Assembly: GCA_023525975.1 (NCBI GenBank)
Contig: CM042030.1
Location: 27,398,350-27,462,349 of the forward strand
Direction of reading: 5' to 3'
DNA from: Smallanthus sonchifolius
Taxonomy: Eukaryota; Streptophyta; Magnoliopsida; Asterales; Asteraceae
DNA: 64,000 nucleotides
Shown here: positions 46,501 through 58,437 of the stretch, piece by piece
How positions within the stretch are numbered: the stretch's first letter is position 1
Layout: each line of letters starts with the position of its first letter
Position numbers and translations under genes: made by a program
The notes under the pieces: model-generated
What the model saw: only the letters and a program-made list of their open reading frames with translations
Databases searched by the model: none
What the model was told of the DNA's origin: nothing

Positions 46501-48034
46501 GCGCCTTCATCATAGTGACAATTTTCAATGGGGCACTCTCATCACCTTGAATCTTCAGCACCTTGCCGCTTGGGAGTGCTAATTGGACTATCTTTTCGGA
46601 GCACACAATCTCCGCATGATTCTTTGATAACCAATCCATGCCAATAACAACATCGAAACTTCCAAGTTCTACTGGCAGAAGGTCAATACTAAACGTATGA
46701 TCTCCTAAACGTAAATTGCACGCACGAAACACTTCATTTGTTTCTATTAATTTACCGTTAGCTAACTCTATAGAATATTTAACATTTAATTTACTTGACT
46801 GCGAGCTCAGGAGAGGTTCAAAGTTTTTAGAAACAAAACTTCTATCAGCTCCAGTATCAAATAAAACACAAGCATAATGGTTATTAACGAGAAACGTACC
46901 ACTAATAACTGACGGGTCCTTCTTCGCCTTCTTTTCGTCCATCACAAAGGCTCTGCCACGGGCTTCATTATTCTTCAGTTTTGGGCAGTCTTTCTTAAAA
47001 TGCCCAACAACACCACATTCGAAACAACCAGAGTTTGGTTCTTCCTTCTTCACAGTTAACTTCACACGACAGGTTGGGGCTTGGTGCCCAAACTTGTTGC
47101 AACGAGCGCAGACATTGCATGTGCCGGTGTGAAAGTAACCACACTTGTTGCATTTAGGGCTTGGACCCCTATTCCTTCTTGGTTCAGTAATATTTGCTGC
47201 AAACATCCTTCCCGGATTCTTCTTCTTGTTCTGGAAGTTATTAACACGACTCCCAGAAGCTTCAGTCCACTTACGCTTCCCTTCATTAGACCATTTCCCT
47301 TTCTCCTCACAAGCTTCCATTGGCGTTTTCCCAGTACTACCCTTCTTCAATAGTCCAGTACGAACCGCATCATCAGCTAAAGTGTGTGCCAGTTGCACAG
47401 CATCCTGAATGGTTGTGGGGTTTGCTGATGTCACCATACCACGAATTTGAGGTGCCAACCCCCAAATATAACGCTCAATCCTTTTCGGCTCAGGGGTGAC
47501 AAGATGGGGTACAAGCCTTGCCATCTGATGAAACTGGGTAGTGTACTCTCTAACTTCAGCATCAATCATAGTCAAGTTCCAAAATTCAGCTTCAATCTTC
47601 TGGATCTCATTGCGCGGGCAGTATTCTCGCATCAACATTTCCATCAGTTGATTCCAATTGAGACCATAAGCATTCGCTTCACCGAGCCCCTGTACTTGGG
47701 TGTTCCACCAGGTTAATGCTTCGTCTTGAAAGCAACTTGATGCATACTTTACACGTTGAGCAGGAGTGCAGTTGCTTATGACCATTACAGACTCCATCTT
47801 CTCGATCCAACGAATGATTCCCACGGGTCCTTCTGTTCCAGAGAAAGATCGTGGTTGGCACGCTTGAAAAGTCTTGTACGAACAGCCCTCGTTCGGGTTC
47901 CCTTGGTTCGCTTGAACACCATGAGTAGCAGCAAATTGGGCAAGAGCAGCATTCACATGTTGAGTAATCACTTGATTCAACTCTTCAGCAGTGGCTGGAA
48001 GCATCGTTCTACTAGTTTCACGTCTTGGTGCCAT
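43577..48034 (-). pseudogene. G2 Gag-Pol with two nonsense codons
   Basis: One frame from ATG 48034 (MAPRRETSRT) to the stop at 43577, interrupted only by TAA at 46352-46354 (between protease and RT) and TAG at 44360-44362 (in integrase after TAYHP). Both fit a C-to-T change in a Gln codon. Gag (CSYKTFQACQPRSF), zinc knuckles CNKCGYFHTGTC, CARCNKFGHQAPTC and CFECGVVGHFKKDC, protease FDTGADRSFVS, RT FIDDILIYS, RNase H, integrase (HLGSDKMYKDLKEHYWWPNM, VDRLTKSAHF, ISDRDSRFTS) and a chromodomain-like tail (LKRSCIKLVKVRW...KYPHLF). About 1485 codons, close to element A. A leaky stop or suppression is possible but not shown. An acceptor-like TATGTATTAG lies just before the start. Confidence 0.93.
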
Positions 48035-48040
48035 TTTCAC

Positions 48041-48310
48041 TCTAATACATACGATACAAGGTAATTACGACAATATCATACGCAATATTTGATTAAATCA
48101 TGCCTGTAAGTAAGGAAAATAAATAATCACAACGCATAAAACCAAAAGATAATTCATGTCATTTCCATAATAGATAATGTTTGACTTGACAACATCATTT
48201 TAAACTAGAATGACAACCAAAAATGGGTATGGCATACAACCAACCCTCAAGTTCACCAATACAGTACATGAAATGACATAAATAATCCCAAAAGGAACAA
48301 CCACCAATAA
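48041..48310 (-). other. G2 spacer between upstream ORF and gag
   Basis: 270 bp with no ORF. Its last bases on the minus strand, CTTGTATCGTATGTATTAG|A, form a plausible splice acceptor (AG at 48042-48043) seven bases before the gag ATG. Confidence 0.55.
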
Positions 48311-49303
48311 CTAACGGGTACGACGGGTGACAACACCGACATGAGCAATAGTAGCAGCAAGGAAAACACATGCTACAGCTAGGGCTAGTGTAGCCTCGAG
48401 GCGCTCTTCGAGTGCGTCCATACGCTGCAGAGCCTCGGCTTCCCTAACTTCCGCTGCTGCGGCTCTAAGTGTGGCATTTTCAGCCACCAACCTAGCCTGC
48501 TCAGTCACTCTCTCGCACTCATCCATCCTCTTCTTTAACTCAGTAATCTCGTCACGCGTCTTCACCTGATCGCTACTCACTGCCTTAACATGATCACTAA
48601 TCCTCTCAGACCTACGGTCAACACGATCAACTTTGGCTCCCATAGAATCCATCCTAGTCTCCTCACGGGCACACCTAGCGGCTAATAATGGAACTGTCCG
48701 CTCAATGGGCTGGCCTGTGAGGGGTAATACCCTCGAGGAGGAGGACTCTCCAACACAACGAATATTGGGGACACCCTCTTCATTGGTCCATTCTTGCACA
48801 CGCTCAGATAGCCAACCCCAACGCCTTGCAACAAAGGCCCTCGTCTTTTGTGGAGGACGCTCCACTATGTAACCAACCGTAGCCGATTCATTTTCCCTTT
48901 CATCCATCTTTCTTTTCTTAACCGGTGATACAGATTTTCTAGCAGTCATTTTAAACAGCGCACCCCTAGGAGACTCATGAAAAGAATGGGGAGATGGAAG
49001 ACGTAATGCCCCTGTCATTGGCCTAGGTGGCTCAACGGCAATAGCAACGTCCTCACCCTCGTATACAGGGCTGTCAGCAGTAGGGGTCACAGGTGTAAGT
49101 TCCAAAGGGGCCTCTTCTTCTTCTTCTTATTCTTCTTCTTCTGATTCTTCTATCCACCCATTTCGATTATCTAGATGATCAGCATCCTCAGCCATGTGGA
49201 TTGCGAAGCCATCGAGGACCGAGTCTGGTGACATGGGTGAAACTGGTAAGAACTCCGGCTCGTCTTCTGATGAGATTGGAATAATCGGAGAAGAAGAAGT
49301 CAT
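48311..49303 (-). pseudogene. Extra ORF upstream of G2 gag, one stop codon
   Basis: A frame of about 330 codons starting MTSSSPIIPISSEDEPE at 49303 and ending at 48311, with a single in-frame TAA (49127-49129) in a run of Glu codons. N-terminus acidic and Ser/Pro-rich; then a basic PVKKRKMD nuclear-signal-like motif (about residue 110); a long charged coiled coil (about residues 190-300: KVDRVDRRSERISDHV, ITELKKRMDECERV, LEERLEAT); and a hydrophobic stretch TLALAVACVFLAATIAHVGV near the C-terminus, then TRRTR. No enzyme motif. It lies between PBS and gag on the same strand, inside the putative leader intron. I recognise no named family; an in-frame ATG at 49372 is an alternative start. Proteins of this layout occur upstream of gag in some plant Gypsy elements (for example Ogre-type ORF1, not shown to be homologous). 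Confidence 0.7.
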
Positions 49304-49656
49304 CCGTGACACGAAAATATTTACACGGTGTAAATAACTAGCCCATAATATAAGCACATACGTATGCAACATATTAAGGCACGAAACAAATAGAGAGGAA
49401 AACTTGGAAGCACATACGCATGCAAACTATTAAGAAATAAACGAATAACTTGTAAGCACATACGCATGCAAACAATTAAGTATTTAGATATAAGGAAAAA
49501 AAATATACTCATACCTAACTAAGATGCACGCGGTTTGAAAAACGCTTCTTAACCCAAAAACTCTTTTACCCCTTTTTTTTTATTAGTTATAGACTAGATT
49601 TTTAAGAAAAATATTTTCTAGTTCGCTATAACCATGGGCTCTGATACCAACTTAAC
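49304..49656 (-). promoter_or_regulatory. G2 leader with PBS and short repeats
   Basis: PBS 49637-49649 (minus strand TGGTATCAGAGCC). Three copies of AAGCACATACGYATGCAA occur at about 49350, 49408 and 49455. No coding sequence is supported. Confidence 0.8.
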
Positions 49657-52600
49657 TGTCACACCCCAAGACAACGAATTGCAGCGGAAATGTTTATGAA
49701 AGCATGGTGGTAACATAAGTTGGAGCCCATAATATAATAGCAAACACTTTTATTTATAAATTAGGGAAAATAAGTCTTACATAAGCTAAAATTAAGTTTG
49801 AACATAAGTTTAATGATCCGATACAAGGCGGATCATATTACAAAAGATAGTCCCAAATGAATTTCCCATGTGAAGCGTTTGCCAAAAGCCCATTTTTCAT
49901 GACCGCGCGTTCTTGCATCTATTTTCCTGAAAAACATGCTTAAAAACATCAACAAAAAATTGAGCGAGTTTCACAGGTGTAAATAATTACTAACCGAAAC
50001 ATCATGCAACTTTTGACTAACATGTGATAAGTTGTAAGCTTGCAAAGGATACAACAAGATGATAGTACCTAGAGCTTATAATCAAACCGAGACACGAAAT
50101 ATACAATATGTCCCCACAAAACCTTTCAAAATATACTCTCTCGTACAAACGACCGATTAGCGCTACTAATCACGAGAGTGGGTGGTCATACCCAAATAGA
50201 TCTATCAATATACCCTGTGGCCCATAAGAGGCTAATGATTATAACGACGGGGCTATTCATGAACGATTTACACGAATATATATATATACACATATATAAA
50301 TGCCCTTACTCGAGACAATCACACAAACACATAAGTAAGTCAAGTATTATGATAAACGAACGAAAGCATGTTCTTCCCCCATATTTTATAAACGATTAAG
50401 ACAATTCAAAAAGGGGCCGTGAAAACTCACCTTGAGCAAGGAACAATTGAAATTGACAAGTACTAGCAACTACGCCCACGAGCGCCGGTCGGACCTAATG
50501 GTGCCCTAAATAAGATAGACATTTTAATAATTGAACTCAAGTCTTACAAGTAAGTTGTTCATACAACCTACTAGACTTATAATATTTTTAAGAAAATATT
50601 TATTTACGAGAACTGTTGGTGACTTCGACACTCGGTTAAGACTTTATGAAAAATGATGGATTACGCACCCTTAGATAAAATGCTAGTCAACGATCAAAAT
50701 GTGAAATTATAACCAAATAGCACATAAAAAACATTCATACTTATGTACATAAGTCCTAGATCATATGTGGACATACTCAAATCATACTACTTGCATATGC
50801 ACATTATTTAAGTGAAACGGTCAATTAGTCAAATTCTCAATTTACCAATATTAGGGACCACATATCATCTCATAACATGAAATCATAATTGTCAAACCAT
50901 GTCTCATGAATCAAAACAATCTTTCATCACATTAGCATCAATGTACCTAAAACATGGCAATTTCTACGCATACGAGGTAATCGAATAGTCAAATAATGCA
51001 TATAGAAACATGTTAATGACGTTAATCAATTTATTACATAAATGCTGTAAATAATCCATAAAATATGACCAAAATTTCTGCTCAAAATTATATTTATAGA
51101 ACACTTATTTTTCATACCAAAAATAGTCGATTTTTACGACTAGTTTACCGTAAAACCTAACGAAATGCATCCAAACACCAAGATTCATACATATAACTAA
51201 AAATCTAAGTTTTAAACATGAAATATCATCAAGTTACTGCCATAGCTCCAGATTTTTAACAATTTCCTTTTTATGGCATAAATTCACCGTTTTAGCGTAC
51301 TTTTAAGCATCATAAGCTAGTCCACTATTTGGCCAATCATCCCAACACATGATATACTTTTAGAACAGATTATTATAGCCAAAATACATCACATTTATCA
51401 CATTATTTTCAGATTTCAATAATCCTTTTAATCCTTGCTCAAAACCCAAATTTAAACATGCATTTTAATGACAATTTTAAGCAATAAACACTTAAATCAA
51501 CAAATCAATGATCCGTCCATAATCTATCATGCTTTTATACAATAATATAGCCTAATTTACTATTTGAAACTAACCATAATAAACATTTGTTTTGCATGCC
51601 AAGATCAAGTCATAAATCATAACATTTTACAAGATATGAACAAATACATATATACATATATACACGACACACATACACACCCATAAACATTTCAAAACCT
51701 TCAATAATAAGCCATAATTTACTGATTTAAAACTTTATAAAAAGTTCCTCTTAGTTGGTGGTGAACAATCACTTGTAAGTGTCAAATTCGGTAAAAATAA
51801 GTAAAGGAATGGATGGGGTTCTCTTACCACTTAAGTAAATCAAGGGAAGCACTATAAATGTAGGTGAAAAGAGAGTATTTTCTGCTGAAAATTCAGCTCC
51901 AAGAGACTCCAAGACTCAAAACACCATAAAAACTTCAAGAATACTTAAGAACTTTGGGAGAAAATGCTTGGAGATGGTGTGGAGATTTGTTGCAAGAGTT
52001 GAAGGGTATAAATAGGGGAGGGGGGCTGGTTTTCGAACTCAAGAGGGTGGGAGAGAGGGGAGTTGGTCCAATGGGTGTTCATGCAAAGAAATGATGAGGA
52101 TTTGGTGTGTAAGATTGGTTTTAAGCAAATGTGTAATCTTGGGTAAAATAATTAGATTAGATTTGATTATTTGTGGTAGGTGGGACCCACATTTTTCAGC
52201 AGATTTTTAAAGGGGAAGGGCTTCTAGAAGACCATTTTTATAAAAATCCCCATAAGTAGGTAATTCTTTGTATAAAAACCAACCTTTTATAAAAATAAAC
52301 CATTTTAAGCATGGTTTCTCACCAAATAAAAATTATATAAATTAACTACTAATTTTTCTCTATCATAATTGATAAAGATTATAATTTTTACTAAAAGTGA
52401 ATTTTTAACACTTCCGGTGCGCCAAACGGTTAAAATACCGGTAAAACGCGATAAAAATTACCAAATGCAACAATTAATAAGTAGCACATAATTTTCACAT
52501 ATAATCCACCAATTTAATTTTTATTCAAGTAATTTTTGACACAAACGGATATTTTTATCTTACCGGGTCATTACCAGCTCGTATTACGGGCATTTTACCG

Positions 52601-52776
52601 ATACGCGGTACCGAAATTTCCGAAATTTCACGAAATGCCAATTCTTGTAAACGAAGGGCTTTGCTAGACTTTATAATATCCTAATTGACTAAAATTAAGT
52701 CTAAGATGCGTATAATTAATTTACGATGCGTATAAGGGCTTAACGGTAATTAACTTGAAAATCGTCGAATGTCACA
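49657..52776 (-). repeat. G2 5' LTR (3120 bp)
   Basis: Same length as the 3' LTR. Donor-like site on the minus strand at 50430: CAAG|GTGAGTTTTC followed by ACGGCCCCTTTTT. No palindrome array seen. The right end abuts TSD CCATA and the continuation of the G1 3' LTR. Confidence 0.94.
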
Positions 52777-54448
52777 CCATACCTGTGAGAAAACTCAGAT
52801 ATAAACCATACCCCTTTCAATCAAAAGTCTCACGAAATCCTTTTATCGCTCATTATTCTCTCGGCAAATCTTCCCATTTGAAGTCAAGTTTTAAGGCAAA
52901 AATCTACCATAGTTCAGTATTCAAGGATTTTCTCAAAGGTTTTCAGCAAAGAAATTCGAGATCATCTTCTTCTGTTTCTTTCATCATCTTCATCTCTGTT
53001 TTAAGGTAAAAACTCGATACTATCTACATTATTTTCTTTAAAAACCGTAGCTAAACATACAAAATATTCAAACGCAAGTAAGATAACAAGAAAAGTGTGT
53101 CGAACTCAAGATTAAAACATAAAAATATGCAGGACTGATTCTGTCAAAAAGAAGTCCAGTAATCGAAACTATAGTTTCGATATCAGTTACTCAATCAAAA
53201 CTAGGAGTTTCGATACCTGTTACTCAATCGAAACTAGGAGTTTCGATACATGTTTACTCAATCGAAACTAGGAGTTTCGATACTAGTTGTTCAATCGAAA
53301 CTAGGTAGTTTCGATATTCTTCTTGTCAATCGAAACTAGGAAGTTTCGACAACTGTCATACTCAATCGAAACTAGGTAGTTTCGATACCCAACTACTCAA
53401 TCGAAACTAGGAAGTTTCGATACTCAATTGCCCAATCGAAACTAGGTAGTTTCGATACCTGTGTCAGTCCCCTTTTGGGCAGTAACTTGGAACTGTTTTT
53501 GTAACGAAACAAGTGTTGAACCACTAAGAGGATATTTTAAACAAAAACAACTAGATTTACAAAGTCGGTGAACAATTTGCGATATGAGACGTTCGGTCTT
53601 AACACAATTTACCCTTTGGTATTTAGGGTACGAATAGTCAAGTTTGACTACAACAAGTATCATTACAAACATACACAAAAACAAGGTGAGTTTCACGGCC
53701 CCTTTTTACTGTTTTTCAATATTTTGGGGAAGAACATACTTACAACTATTTTATGGGATAACAAGAGAATAAGGCACGACTTTTATGTTTACATGAGATG
53801 AGAACAACAAGTGAGGCCGCTAAAGTCCCCTGGAACAACGTAGTAACCATTAGCTGTAGCCTAGGGTCCTATGAATAGTACTATGGAGAGTGACGTCTCC
53901 CGGTCATGGTTAGTCGCGCTAACCACAATCTGGAGGATTTATGGCCACATAGAACCGAATAACGAAATTAAGTGCGTGTACAATTGTCATGGTTTGGTTA
54001 CGCCTCATGTATGAACATATTATTTGTATTCCTAGCTAGTTTACAAATGGGTCAACAATTCTTATTCTGTTTATCACATACACCTGAAACTATTTACGAA
54101 CGATTGAATTTTATAAAGAACTATTTGATTAAACCTGTGAACTCACCAACCTCGTGTTGACAATTTTAAGTATGTTTTTCAGGAAATTGAACGTGATCGC
54201 AAGGTTAGCAATGTAGGATACATGCATGCACGATGGATACAACTTTTGGGGGATTTCTCTTGTATAACTCATTGTAATAGAGTCATATTTGCGAAATCTT
54301 CACTTTTTGTAAACTCAATTTTACATTTTGGAATGTAAAACTTTAAACTTGTTTATGTATCCATTATCATGTATGTGTTTGCGGTAATCATATGCTTTGG
54401 AAACCATGAACGTCGCACCTCGCGTTTCCGCCTTGGCGGGGTGTGACA
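52777..54448 (+). repeat. G1 3' LTR, second part
   Basis: Matches 33231-34900. Contains the TATA-like box (52800-52805), the nine-unit palindrome array (53163-53456; second unit decayed to TCAAAACT), the donor-like block (53685/53686) and the end GGGGTGTGACA. The first five bases are the G2 target duplication. Confidence 0.93.
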
Positions 54449-54453
54449 CTCCC

Positions 54454-56633
54454 AACTCACAAACTAGCAACTCAACGTTTCTTCTTGAAACCCCACCTCA
54501 AAGTAACTCTGCTGCATTTGCCTCTGAAAACCCAAGCAATATGTCATTTATCAAAGAAGATCTGGAGTATTTCCATCCATATGACTTAGAATAAATGGGC
54601 ATACAACACTCTTATGCTATGTTATCTCTTAGAGCTAAAAGGTTCTACTCTAGAACTGGAAGACCCATTCCAAGCAACAGCTCAAACACTAGAGTTGGGT
54701 TGGACAAAAGCAAGCTAAGATGTTACAACTGTAACCAGCTTGGTCACTTCGCTAGAGAATGCAAGGCACCAAAGGCAAACCCAACTGCTACACAACCAAG
54801 ACAAGCTCAGCATGGTCAAGCAAGTCAAGGGAACACCACTTATGCTCAAACTGTAGCCTGTGCATCTGTTGGAACAGCTGATTTTGATTGGAGCTTCCAG
54901 TATGAAGATATTCCTGCCAACAACCAAGCACTCATGGCAGACACAACAAAGATACCACCTCAGGTATATGAACATCTTTGTACTCAAGCTTGTATTGATA
55001 AGGTTCTAGGATACGAGGAACATAACTAAAACCTTATAGATCAAAATGAAGAGTTTCACCAAATAAAATATGAATTTAAAAAGGTTGAAAACAGTTATAA
55101 AGAAAAGATTAACTGCCTAAAGAAAGAGATTTCATCATTAAAACATGAACAACCAAATCTTGAAACTCAGATTGATGATCTATTGGTTATGTTAAAAGCT
55201 ACCAGAGCAGAGTTGGCAGATCAGAAGGTTCATGTTGAGAAATATGAACTTGCATCCAAAAAGCTGCAAAGACTTTTAGATGTCCAAGTTAATGACAGAG
55301 TAAAAACTGGCCTGGGGTACCATGCTGACCAGTACAAAACTGTTGCACCACCTTCTGACTATGTAACCATCCATAAACCAAACTTCAATCTCTCCAATCT
55401 TGACCTGGCCAACCGAGATCTTGATCCTTCAAAGGAAGAATCATTTGTGCAAGAATGCACTACCTCATCCGAGTCTGAGTCTACATACTCAGACTCCACT
55501 GAAACAAGTGAAGCCCCATTCATTCCCACAAATGAAGTAATACTCAAAACCACCAAGTCTGGCAAAGTGATCTAAACCAACGATCCAAGCCCCTTCATTC
55601 CCTCAATACCAGTACCTCCACCTACTAAACAAATCAAAATTAGCTATCCTTCTAAAGGAAGAAAGTTAAAAGTTGAACAGGGACAATCTTCAACCTCCAC
55701 CATTACTCAATCAAAATCCAATCAACCCAGGAAGGTGTTTGACATTTGTCATGCACATGGAGAGTGACCTCAATATGTTCAGAAAACATTGGAGGAAGCC
55801 ACTTTTGAACACAACAAAACTCATCCCTGGAACTTCAAAGACCTATTCAAAAGAAAATAATATGTATACTTTTAAAGGGATAAATCAGCTAAATCATGTT
55901 TCGTCTGTGGCAAATACAATCACACTGCCAGCACATGCTTCTACTACCTTTAGCAGCAAAGAAACCTCAAGCAAAATGCTTTTGAGAAGACAAACAAAAA
56001 CAAGAAGGTAAGAAGCCATTATTCCAAGGCAACTCAATTCAGAAAGTCTCTCTCTCCTCCAAGAAAGTAGCTTCAAAAACCTCAACAATCCTGCATCATA
56101 TGTGGTGAATCAGACCACTTTGCTGCTGACTGTAAATTCAATCCTTTCAGCCAGATTTTTCAACCAGCCTCCATAGCAGTTCAAAGTACTCCAAAACAGA
56201 AGCCTATCTATAGAAGAACTCCCACTAAGAAACCCACTTTTAATAGAAAGGTAAAGCAAGAGAAGCAGGTATCTGTTGAACCATCAGCAGCCAACAAAAA
56301 TGATGTTGATCATGTAAAGTTAAAGAAGCCCAGGAACAAGCCTTCAGTAGCAATAAAAGTTGCTGCTGATCAAGTAAAGCCATCAGCTGTAACCAAGTTT
56401 GCTGCTGATCAGCCAAGGCCATCAACAACAAAAGCCACATCCGCTGCTGATAGAGTAAAAAGGTCCGAAAAATCACTTCCTCGACAATGGAAATCCAAGT
56501 CAACTGCTTCCATCCCTCAAAGCATCATCATAGGATCCATTGAATGCTAGCACACTGATGTTGTTAGCTCAAAGACACACTCACCCAACTTTATAAGTTC
56601 TTGGGTTCCTCCCTCTAACTAGTTCTCTCTCAT
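54454..56633 (+). pseudogene. C2 Copia gag C-terminal part, degenerate
   Basis: Continues the C2 gag after G1. A TAA at 54592 follows HPYDLE. Then come AKRFYSRTGRPIPS and zinc knuckle CYNCNQLGHFAREC (54721-54762), a Gln/Ala-rich stretch, a coiled-coil part (55030-55330, broken frames), and FNLSNLDLANRDLDPSKEES with a Ser/Glu-rich tail to 55575. Beyond that the frame is lost, but two more knuckles can be read: CFVCGKYNHTASTC (55897-55938) and CIICGESDHFAADC (56092-56133). A repeated protein segment with AADQ (56280-56460) uses the GCTGCTGATCAAG DNA motif shared with the noncoding ends. Confidence 0.85.
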
Positions 56634-57830
56634 GTGCAGGGACAACCAAGTCACAAGGATAACACCTGGATTGTAGACAGTGGTTGTTCCTGGCACATGA
56701 CCGGCAATAGGTCCATCCTCTCTAATTTCAGACATTTCAATGGAGGATATGCTGCCTTTGGGAGTGATTCAAAAGGAGGATCTATAACTAGACATGGAAC
56801 CATGTCCAATGAAAGAATGAGTATTGAAAGGGTAAACTTTGTCAAAGAATTGGACTTCAATCTCATGAGCGTGTCTTAGATTTGTGATCAAAAGCATTGG
56901 ATGTTTTTCATAGAAAAAGAATGCTTTGTGCTCTCCGCTGGGTTAAGAAAACCTCCTCGAGAGAAGATTTTATTAACTACCTAAAGAAAATACAACCTAT
57001 ATGTGCTTGACATGAATGAGGTCACTCCATCTGGCAGTATATCCTGTTTTCTGTCCAAGGCATAGTTGATGAATCAACTCTCTTACATAGAAGATTAAGC
57101 CATGTTAATGTAAAAACCATCAACAAGTTGGTAAAGGGAAATCTTATCACAGGTCTTCCTGACAAGGAATTCCATCTTGAAGATTATTGCATAGCATGCC
57201 TGAAGGGGAAGCAACACAAGAGTTCTCATATGCCCAAGACATTGAATACAAATGACACTCCTCTACAACTGCGGCATATGGATCTTTTTGGTCCTACAAA
57301 TATCATGTCAATGAACAAGAAGTCATATTGTCTGTTGATAACTGATGACTATACCAGATTTTCATGGGTATACTTATTGAGAACAAAAAATGAAACTGCT
57401 AAGTTTCTTAAATCCTACATTCTTAGGGTGGAGAATCAAAGCAATCAGAAAAGTCAAAGTCATAAGGAGTGATCAAGGTACCGAGTTCAAAAACCACACT
57501 TTGAACTATTTTTGTGAGAGCAAGGGCATAGAAAGACAGTACAGTGCTCCAAGAACTGCTCAACAAAATGGGGCCGCTGAAAGGAGAAACAGAACTCTAA
57601 TTGAATCAGCAAGATCAATGTTGGCTGACTCAAAACTGCCTCTCACATTCTGGGCAGAAGCAGTAAGAAGAACTTGCTATGTACAAAATAGAGTTCTCAT
57701 TGTCAAGCCTCTAAACAAAACACCTTATGAACTATGGTTCAAAAGAGTTCCCTACATTGGATTTCTAAAACCCTTTTGGATGTCCATATACCATTCTCAT
57801 CACACATGGGGTTCTTCCTAAATTTTGTGC
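56634..57830 (+). pseudogene. C2 Copia protease and integrase, frameshifted
   Basis: Protease WIVDSGCSWHMTG (about 56670), then a stop at 56877. GAG-pre-integrase frame (57128 on): CIACLKGKQHKSS. Integrase: HMDLFGPTNI, ITDDYTRFSWVYLL, then after a frameshift near 57430 IRSDQGTEFKNH, TAQQNGAAERRNRTLIE, LPLTFWAEAV. Catalytic Asp, Asp and Glu positions are all still visible but lie in two frames. Frame loss again after 57780. Confidence 0.87.
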
Positions 57831-58437
57831 CAAATCAGAAGAAGGATACTTTGTGGGCTATTCCTCTCAATCCAAGGCCTACAAAGTATTCAACTGAAGA
57901 ACAAGAATTGTGGAAGAATCAGCAAATGTGGAATGTAGGGAACACATTGCATGTGAAAAGGGTAAAGGACCAGAATGGCTCTTTGATATAGACTCCTTCC
58001 CCCAAGTATTTGAGCCCCTCATCTTTTCAAATATGGAGCCTTCTTCTTCCAAACAACTAGCTTCCACATCATCAACTGGTTACAGATTGGAATTCAATAG
58101 TCCCTCTGTAAGAATCAAAAGGCCATCTAGTGATCCTCCATCTGTTATGGAAGCTATTGAAGCTAGTGAAGCAGGAACAAGTCTATCCAATGTCACCAGC
58201 AGCAATTTCTCTAAACATGAAAATCAAAATAAAATTCATGACAATTCTGAAGCTGGTGTAGAGGCATCTACTGCTGATGAAGAAAATACCATTGGAATAG
58301 AGGCATCTGCTGCTGATGCTGTTGATGCTGCTGCTGATGTTGAAGACTCTTCCACATTGAATGATGATATTCCTGATCAAAATCAAAGCAATGAGCAAGG
58401 AATACAGATGGATGTTGTTCAAGTATAGAGAATCAAC
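57831..58437 (+). pseudogene. C2 integrase-RT linker, low complexity
   Basis: Frame 57910-58428 is Ser/Ala/Glu/Asp-rich (PSSSKQLASTSSTGYRLEF, then VEASTADEEN and EASAADAVDAAADV) and stops at 58426. It is the variable linker between integrase and RT in Copia pol. Its GCTGCTGATG codon runs match the repeat motif of the element's noncoding ends. Confidence 0.75.

Larger units (their letters stand above)
40379..52776 (-). mobile_element. G2, nearly intact Tekay-type element with extra ORF
   Basis: A 12,398-bp minus-strand element: 5' LTR 49657-52776, PBS 49637-49649, upstream ORF 48311-49303, gag-pol 43577-48034, polypurine tract, 3' LTR 40379-43498. TSD CCATA at 40374-40378 and 52777-52781, inside the G1 3' LTR. 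Both LTRs are 3120 bp; in the first about 380 bp I count nine mismatches. Only two stop codons lie in gag-pol and one in the upstream ORF. Confidence 0.95.
32594..54448 (+). mobile_element. G1, Tekay-type Gypsy element split by G2
   Basis: 5' LTR 32594-34900, PBS, gag-pol 35085-39703, polypurine tract, 3' LTR 39738-40378 plus 52782-54448. TSD CTCCC at 32589-32593 and 54449-54453. The two LTRs are 2307 and about 2308 bp after removing the G2 insertion. In the first about 640 bp I count about eight mismatches. Inserted into C2 gag. Confidence 0.93.
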
